From: Helicobacteraceae bacterium
GTDB lineage: Bacteria; Campylobacterota; Campylobacteria; Campylobacterales; SZUA-545
DNA: 6,083 nt
Direction: 5' to 3'
Assembly: GCA_003250175.1 (NCBI GenBank)
Contig: QKHD01000400.1
Coordinates: 1-6,083 of the forward strand
Shown: in pieces, positions 1-4,135 of the stretch
How the letters are laid out: each line of letters begins with the position of its first letter
Numbering within the stretch: the stretch's first letter is position 1
Program-made: the position numbers and the translations under genes
Notes under the pieces: generated by a model
The model's input: the letters and a program-made list of their open reading frames with translations, nothing else
The model's database searches: none
Told to the model about the DNA's origin: nothing

Positions 1-368
1 GCGTTAATCCATCGCAGGGTTGCGGCATCGACCACCTTGATGGCCGTTATGCTTTTGCGCTGGGCATCATCCAGCTGGTGCTCCATGGCATCACCCAGGC
101 AGTGAATGGAGCAAAACTGAAACACCTGACCGCTGGCAAACTCCAGCACATGGTTGGTTTTGTAAAAGCTGGGCAGGTGCATGCCGCAGATGGAGCAGCT
201 GGTTTTATCCTCTCCGGATTGCAGCAGTAGCGCCTGCTCCGGATGGACACTTTGGAAGCGTGGCATGGTGGTTTGATGATTATGGGGTGTGGCGCCGCCG
301 CATCCTTGCAGCAGCCATACCATCCCCGCCGCAGCCAGCAGGGAGAAAATTTTTGGTTTGCATTTCAT
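1..368 (-). CDS. nosL: NosL-family copper-binding lipoprotein, C-terminus cut by window edge
   Basis: Visible are 122 codons from an ATG at 368; the 3' end lies beyond position 1. The N-terminus is a lipoprotein signal: basic start (MKCKPK), hydrophobic core, and a lipobox LLQGC with the lipidated Cys at residue 23. The mature part has CSICGM (Cys58, Cys61, Met63), the CxxCGM signature of NosL, then FYKTNH, and later FCSIHC (Cys86, Cys90). NosL proteins are periplasmic or outer-membrane-attached copper chaperones, best known for delivering Cu(I) to the copper-sulfur cluster of nitrous oxide reductase. As I recall the family, the second Cys pair and the phrase IKVVDA are typical of the Campylobacterota branch. 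The start is supported by AAGGA 6 bases upstream, which overlaps the stop of the preceding gene. Its place third behind a copper receptor fits a copper-handling role. No nosZ is visible, so a link to N2O reduction is inference; other cuproenzymes could be the client. Confidence 0.85.
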   Translation of the reverse strand, partial: MKCKPKIFSLLAAAGMVWLLQGCGGATPHNHQTTMPRFQSVHPEQALLLQSGEDKTSCSICGMHLPSFYKTNHVLEFASGQVFQFCSIHCLGDAMEHQLDDAQRKSITAIKVVDAATLRWIN

Positions 369-374
369 CGTTTG

Positions 375-379
375 TCCTT
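375..379 (-). promoter_or_regulatory. Ribosome binding site of the NosL-type gene
   Basis: AAGGA on the minus strand, 6 bases before the ATG at 368. It shares base 379 with the TAA stop of the DUF2202 gene, so ribosomes ending that gene sit on the next gene's binding site. This fixes the start codon and suggests translational coupling. Confidence 0.7.
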
Positions 380-1041
380 TATTTGGGGTATTCCGTATGG
401 CAGTACGTCGCTCCGGCGGCGCAGCAGCCGTCCGTGACACCCAATGCTTTTAGTTCGCCGTCAAAGGCCCAGTAGTGTTTATAACTGCCGCTTCGTAGGT
501 AGACAAAGACATCTTCCAGATCCTGGGCCACCCCGTCCGCCAGGGCGATGTAGGTGTTCAGGTCGTCGATATCCACCACCTCCACCTTGCAGCCCACTTT
601 GAGGGCGTCAATCGCGCTGTCGTTACCCTCGTCATACAAGCTGTCGTAGAGCGACTGGATCGCCGTAATGGCGAACTCGCCCGTCCCCAGGGTGTAGACA
701 TCCACCGACTGGTCATCGGAGAGGGCGGTAACGTTGAGGTCGTACTTCTCCACCAGGTTCTGAATAAACTGCTGGTGGGTCGCCTCCCCCTGGGTCGCGA
801 TGAGCGACATCTTGGCATTGGGGAAATCTCCGTTTAAAGAGATATAGAGATCCCCCGCCAGCTTCTCTTCGTGCCACATGTAGGCCAGGGCGCTTTCCAG
901 CTCCGGAGTGAGCACATAGGTCGGGTAGCTGTAGACGTCGTAGACCGTGGGTGCATCGCTGCCGCTGCCGTCTCCGGAGCTGCTGTCGCACCCGAGAAGA
1001 ATCCATGCGGCCAGAAAGGCCGCAACAAAACTTCCGCGCAT
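379..1041 (-). CDS. DUF2202 ferritin-like lipoprotein
   Basis: A 220-residue protein. Residues 1-18 form a lipoprotein signal ending in the lipobox ILLGC (lipidated Cys18), followed by a Ser/Gly/Asp linker (19-30). From about 44 onward it matches the DUF2202 pattern, a ferritin-like four-helix family: WHEEKLAGDLY (Glu58/Glu59) on the first helix and GEATH (Glu86, His89) on the second resemble the ExxH-type metal ligands of ferritin-like diiron proteins. Later come LYDSLYDEG, a VGCKVEVVDIDDL stretch (Glu154) and SYKHYWAF (His189). The tail is cysteine-rich (Cys206, Cys207, Cys214, His215), in addition to Cys151. The family's biochemical function is not established. The ATG at 1041 lies 1 base after the TAA of the copper receptor gene and has no well-placed Shine-Dalgarno sequence, so translation probably depends on the receptor. 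I infer a periplasmic, membrane-tethered metal-binding or redox partner of the receptor. Family call is firm; role is unknown. Confidence 0.88.
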   Translation of the reverse strand: MRGSFVAAFLAAWILLGCDSSSGDGSGSDAPTVYDVYSYPTYVLTPELESALAYMWHEEKLAGDLYISLNGDFPNAKMSLIATQGEATHQQFIQNLVEKYDLNVTALSDDQSVDVYTLGTGEFAITAIQSLYDSLYDEGNDSAIDALKVGCKVEVVDIDDLNTYIALADGVAQDLEDVFVYLRSGSYKHYWAFDGELKALGVTDGCCAAGATYCHTEYPK

Positions 1042-1042
1042 C

Positions 1043-3058
1043 TTAGAATCGGTACTTCAGGTTGGTGTAGACGTAGCGCCCCGGCTCGTTGAGCAGCATG
1101 ATGCCGACGCTGTCGGTCATAAGGGTGAGGTCTTTATAGGTATTGGAAACGGCATAGGTGTGGTCAAAAATATTATCCACCCCCACGGTCAGCTCCAGGC
1201 TTTTCATAAAGGTCTGCTGGACTTTCATGTTGGCCACGGCATACCCGGCAATGGCCTGCTCGCCGTTGTCTTCATCGTAGTTTTTCCATGCGTCGGCGGC
1301 GATCACTTCCAGCTTGGCCTTGAAGTCGGCGCTGTTTTTGTAGTTGACCGCCAGGTTGAGCTTCATCGGGGGAATTTCCGCCAGGTCCTTATCGCTTTGT
1401 CCGCCCAGTGCTTCACTTTTCTGGCCCCGCTGGTAGGTTGCCCCATAGGCGATTTCCAGCCCTTCGACCATGGGCTGGTTGCCGCTGAGCTCCATTCCGT
1501 AGATGGTGGCATCGATATTTTCAAAGACCTGCCCGGCCGCCTCTTTGCTGGCGTTGTAATAGATGTAGTCGCTCAGCATGCTGTAGAAGACTTTTGCTTT
1601 AAATCGGCTCTGGCCGCTCTCCGTGATCCACCCCGCATCGACTTCGGTGTTGGTGGTCTGCTTTAGGTCGGGCGTACCCATGAGTTTGTTGCCGTTGTTG
1701 CCGTAAAAATAGAGCTCTCTTGCATCGGGAACCCGGGAAGACTTCCCGATACCGACAAAATAACGGCTCTCTTTGGAGGGCTTGATGATCCCCATCACGT
1801 AGGCCCCGAGCGCGCTGTAATCGTTCTCATCCGTCACGCCGCCGGCATTGGGGGTGATGGTGGTGGTGTCATAACGCAGCCCGGCCTCCATGTCCCAACC
1901 GCCCATGTCGGTTTTGCTCTTGGCAAAGAGGGCACTGTTTTTTGTATCCACGTCGCCAATACCGACCAGCCCGTTGGAGTAGAGTCCGTCCCAGTTTCGG
2001 GTGCTGGCATCGACCCCGACCGTTACTTCGGTGCTGCCCGCATCAAAACTGTTTTTGATTTTGATTCCGGAGACATCGGTCGTCAGGGCGCTGATCATTT
2101 CACCCATCATGACCGCACTTTGTCGGTATTTGGTGGACATGGGGTGATCCACCTCGGAGTGAAAGTAACTCAAACTAAGCGCCTTGGAGAAGCTTCCCAG
2201 ATCGTTTAGGGTGTAGGCCGCTTCGAGGATACTCGAATCATCGTAGAGCGCATCCATTTTGCTGGATGGGTAGAGGACGTCATCGCTCTCGTTTTTGGTG
2301 TAGCTTAGTTGCAGTTCCTGGTTGTCGGTTACGTCGGCATAGATTTTGGCCATGGCGGTCTGTTTGCTGTAGGCTTTCATCTCTTTGTATTTATCTTGGT
2401 AGACGAACTTTGTCGTATCGGTTGTTCCGGAGCCGGGATTGGCAATGGTGTAATTTTCCAGCTGCTCCGCCAGGGTATAGCCGTCGCCGTCTTCATATTG
2501 GTCGGACTCTTCCTTGGAGACACTTACTAAGGCCCGGATGCTGTCCGTTCCGCCGGTCAACGTCGCCGCACCCTTTTGGTAGCCGAAGCTGCCCGCATTG
2601 GCACTCACCTCGCCGTGGAATCCGCTTTCGGGTTTTTTGGTTTTGATCTTGACCATACCGCTCAGGGTTCCGAAACTCTCCACATCATAGGGCCCCTCGA
2701 TCACTTCCACGCTTTCGACATTGTTGGTCAGTACGTGGGAGGTCGGCGGGTCCATCCGGTTGGGGCAGGCACCGCACACTTTGGCACCGTCAATGAGGAT
2801 GTTGATGTTGTCTTTTTTCTGGCCGCGCAGGATGATGTCGTTGGCGATTCCGCTGCGTCGCACGAGGGAGACATTGGGGGTGCTTTTCATAAGCGCCTCT
2901 GCCAGGTCGGCGGATTTGAGTTCCTCACCGCTGATATTTTGGATCGTTGTTGCCGTTACGGCATCGCTTTGTACCTTCATCGGCTCCAGGGCCACATCGG
3001 CACCTTGAAGCAGGGTGGCGCACACCAGGGAATAATAGATAGTCTGTTTTTTTAGCAT
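1043..3058 (-). CDS. TonB-dependent copper receptor (OprC/NosA family)
   Basis: A 671-residue outer-membrane TonB-dependent transporter. Residues 1-20 are a signal peptide (MLKKQ then a hydrophobic run ending LLQGA), a TonB-box-like segment lies near 22-29, the plug spans about 35-140 (LRGQKKDNINILIDGA, VEVIEGPYDVESFG), and the beta-barrel runs from about 150 to the terminal Phe671 (KYRF), the usual outer-membrane assembly signal. There is no N-terminal STN signalling domain. The specificity call rests on CPNRMDPPTS (Cys98, Met102) in the plug and HPM (His305, Met307) in the barrel. Pseudomonas OprC binds copper through a CxxxM pair and an HxM pair, and NosA is its relative implicated in copper supply to N2O reductase. 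The ATG at 3058 has AAGGA 6 bases upstream. The gene heads a three-gene cassette with two periplasmic lipoproteins. An additional Cys95 gives CGAC just before PNRM. Copper as substrate is well supported by motif and context, not by experiment. Confidence 0.9.
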   Translation of the reverse strand: MLKKQTIYYSLVCATLLQGADVALEPMKVQSDAVTATTIQNISGEELKSADLAEALMKSTPNVSLVRRSGIANDIILRGQKKDNINILIDGAKVCGACPNRMDPPTSHVLTNNVESVEVIEGPYDVESFGTLSGMVKIKTKKPESGFHGEVSANAGSFGYQKGAATLTGGTDSIRALVSVSKEESDQYEDGDGYTLAEQLENYTIANPGSGTTDTTKFVYQDKYKEMKAYSKQTAMAKIYADVTDNQELQLSYTKNESDDVLYPSSKMDALYDDSSILEAAYTLNDLGSFSKALSLSYFHSEVDHPMSTKYRQSAVMMGEMISALTTDVSGIKIKNSFDAGSTEVTVGVDASTRNWDGLYSNGLVGIGDVDTKNSALFAKSKTDMGGWDMEAGLRYDTTTITPNAGGVTDENDYSALGAYVMGIIKPSKESRYFVGIGKSSRVPDARELYFYGNNGNKLMGTPDLKQTTNTEVDAGWITESGQSRFKAKVFYSMLSDYIYYNASKEAAGQVFENIDATIYGMELSGNQPMVEGLEIAYGATYQRGQKSEALGGQSDKDLAEIPPMKLNLAVNYKNSADFKAKLEVIAADAWKNYDEDNGEQAIAGYAVANMKVQQTFMKSLELTVGVDNIFDHTYAVSNTYKDLTLMTDSVGIMLLNEPGRYVYTNLKYRF

Positions 3059-3064
3059 GAATAA

Positions 3065-3069
3065 TCCTT
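3065..3069 (-). promoter_or_regulatory. Ribosome binding site of the copper receptor gene
   Basis: AAGGA on the minus strand, 6 bases before the ATG at 3058. It supports this start, which also gives a proper signal peptide directly at the N-terminus. Confidence 0.7.
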
Positions 3070-3083
3070 CGTTTCTTTAAAAA

Positions 3084-3112
3084 AATATAAATTGGTCTTA
3101 TCGGAGTCAGGC
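3084..3112 (-). promoter_or_regulatory. Possible promoter of the copper cassette
   Basis: The 114-base gap before the receptor gene holds an AT-rich patch with a TATATT -10-like hexamer (3089 down to 3084), followed by a T7 run. No good -35 is visible: at 17 bases spacing there is GCCTGA, and CTGACT sits at 15 bases. Campylobacterota promoters often lack a clear -35, so this does not exclude it. The gap is by far the longest in the window and separates two functionally different gene groups, which is the main reason to expect a promoter here. I see no convincing Fur box (GATAATGATAATCATTATC type). Confidence 0.3.
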
Positions 3113-3116
3113 TCCG
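3102..3116 (-). promoter_or_regulatory. Small inverted repeat upstream of the copper receptor
   Basis: CGGAG and CTCCG form a perfect 5-base stem around a 5-base loop. It lies just upstream of the possible -10, in the -35 position. A T7 run follows only about 17 bases downstream in the minus direction, so it is a poor rho-independent terminator. It could be a weak terminator or attenuator for the upstream unit, a regulator-binding dyad, or chance. Confidence 0.3.
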
Positions 3117-3172
3117 GACATGCGCCATGGTTATCTGCGAAGATTGTAATAAGGCGTTGCCCGGAAAAAATA

Positions 3173-3490
3173 TTAGGAAAAGGTGTGTTTGGGTGGGTAA
3201 AAAATATCGTTGGGCAACAAAAACTTTCTGGGTGGCGTGGGTTCGCCAAGCAGGTTTTTGACTGGAACCTCGTCAAAGAGGGTGACATGCACGTAGAGCG
3301 TATTTTTCTCCATCAAAATCTTATGATCGGACGATTCCGCTTCGGTATGCATCATCAGGGTCTGCTGGGGGGATTGAATCGTCAGTTGGGGGGTCAGGGT
3401 ATCGCTGGGTAGAAAAAGGGAGGTGAAATAGGCGGCAGACATGACCGTGATCATCATGCCCAGCACAAGGCGTTTAAACCACTTAGCCAT
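3173..3490 (-). CDS. Small membrane-anchored protein of unknown function
   Basis: A 105-residue protein I do not recognise. Residues 1-7 are basic (MAKWFKR), followed by one hydrophobic segment at about 8-27 (LVLGMMITVMSAAYFTSLFL). It ends in PSD with no Cys, so it is more likely an uncleaved membrane anchor than a lipoprotein signal. The remaining 75 residues would face the periplasm and include potential soft-metal ligands (Met46, Met47, His48, His56, Met60, His68) and a Pro-rich tail (PTPPRK, PNDIFYPP). There are no Cys residues. The ATG at 3490 is preceded by AGGGAG 4 bases upstream and lies 30 bases after the methyltransferase stop, so it is probably co-transcribed with PBP1A and the methyltransferase. 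It also sits next to the copper cassette, and either context could be the relevant one. That it is a gene is supported by spacing, ribosome binding site and a clean anchor; the function is open. Confidence 0.7.
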   Translation of the reverse strand: MAKWFKRLVLGMMITVMSAAYFTSLFLPSDTLTPQLTIQSPQQTLMMHTEAESSDHKILMEKNTLYVHVTLFDEVPVKNLLGEPTPPRKFLLPNDIFYPPKHTFS

Positions 3491-3494
3491 AGCA

Positions 3495-3500
3495 CTCCCT
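3495..3500 (-). promoter_or_regulatory. Ribosome binding site of the 105-residue protein gene
   Basis: AGGGAG on the minus strand, 4 bases before the ATG at 3490, directly behind an A8 run (3500-3507 in plus coordinates). The spacing is slightly short but usable, and it supports this start codon. Confidence 0.6.
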
Positions 3501-3520
3501 TTTTTTTCTGTGATTTTAGC

Positions 3521-4135
3521 TCAGACTTTTTTAAAGATAAGGTGCACCACACTGGCCTCGCCCTGATGGCCGGGACCTTCATTGAGGTGGGTGAGGGTCT
3601 CTTCCAGTTGAAGTATCTCGACCGGTTCTCCGGAAAGATCGGCAGCGATCTCGTCGGTGCTGTACAGCAGCCCCGCATCCTTTGGACCGCCGCTGTTAAA
3701 ATCCAGCTGCGCCTTGGAGAAAAACTCGCCCACAAAGATGCCGCCCGGCTTGAGGGTCTGCACACACCCGTCCAACACCTGCTTTCGCAGGGGGTAGGGA
3801 AGGTGCAAAAAGGAGGTGGCAATGGCGTCATACGCTTCTGGCTCCGGAGCCCAGTGGCTCAGGTCCAGATGCAGGGTTTGAAGGGTGTGGCCGTGGCGTT
3901 TGACCAGGGCTTCGGCCTTGCGAAGCCCCACGTCGGAGGCATCCAGGGCCACCACGTCGTGTCCCTCTTTGACCAGGTACAGCGCATTGCGCCCTTCGCC
4001 CTCGCCCAGGCAGAGCACCCGCCCCTCCGGAGCGATCAAATGACTTTGTGCCTCGATAAAGGCGTTGGGTTCCGTCCCGTAAAAGTGGTCTTCCCGGTCA
4101 AATTTTCCGTTCCAGAATTGTTGTTGTTCGCTCAA
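3521..4135 (-). CDS. Class I SAM-dependent methyltransferase (TehB/thiopurine methyltransferase-like)
   Basis: A 204-residue cytoplasmic protein with a Rossmann-type methyltransferase fold. The N-terminus (FWNGKF, FYGTEPN at 18-24) is typical of a widespread TehB-like family. Motif I is VLCLGEGEGRNALYL (40-54), binding S-adenosylmethionine. The acidic residue after beta-2 is Asp65 (VVALDAS). Then come DLSHW and the motif IV-like region DAIATSFLHLP, followed by LKPGGIFVGEFF and FNSGGP. The C-terminus (EGPGHQGEASVVHLIFKK) matches the family's usual ending. The substrate cannot be told from sequence; relatives are annotated with tellurite or thiopurine methylation, mostly by similarity. The start is a TTG whose first four bases (TTGA) overlap the PBP1A stop; AGAGGAG lies 8 bases upstream and no better start is in frame. 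It is a likely operon partner of PBP1A, though no functional tie is known to me. Confidence 0.87.
   Translation of the reverse strand: MSEQQQFWNGKFDREDHFYGTEPNAFIEAQSHLIAPEGRVLCLGEGEGRNALYLVKEGHDVVALDASDVGLRKAEALVKRHGHTLQTLHLDLSHWAPEPEAYDAIATSFLHLPYPLRKQVLDGCVQTLKPGGIFVGEFFSKAQLDFNSGGPKDAGLLYSTDEIAADLSGEPVEILQLEETLTHLNEGPGHQGEASVVHLIFKKV

Noticed and set aside
947..1666. Plus-strand open frame of 239 codons across the receptor and DUF2202 junction
   Set aside because: It is antisense to two well-supported genes and its His/Val/Gly-rich composition is typical of a reverse-frame shadow.
3047..3053. A7 run at codons 2-4 of the receptor gene as a phase-variation switch
   Set aside because: Seven A bases encoding Lys-Lys is common and short for slipped-strand switching; nothing else suggests phase variation.
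3059..3172. Fur box or rho-independent terminator in the leader
   Set aside because: No stretch resembles the Fur consensus, and the hairpin is separated from the T run by about 17 bases, too far for a standard terminator.
3052..3288. Minus-strand open frame of 78 codons bridging the small membrane protein and the receptor
   Set aside because: It overlaps the end of the 105-residue gene in another frame. It has no signal or domain, and the leader it crosses is better explained as regulatory.
3500..3507. A8 run before the ribosome binding site of the 105-residue gene as a slippage switch
   Set aside because: It lies upstream of the Shine-Dalgarno sequence, so slippage would not change its spacing to the start codon.
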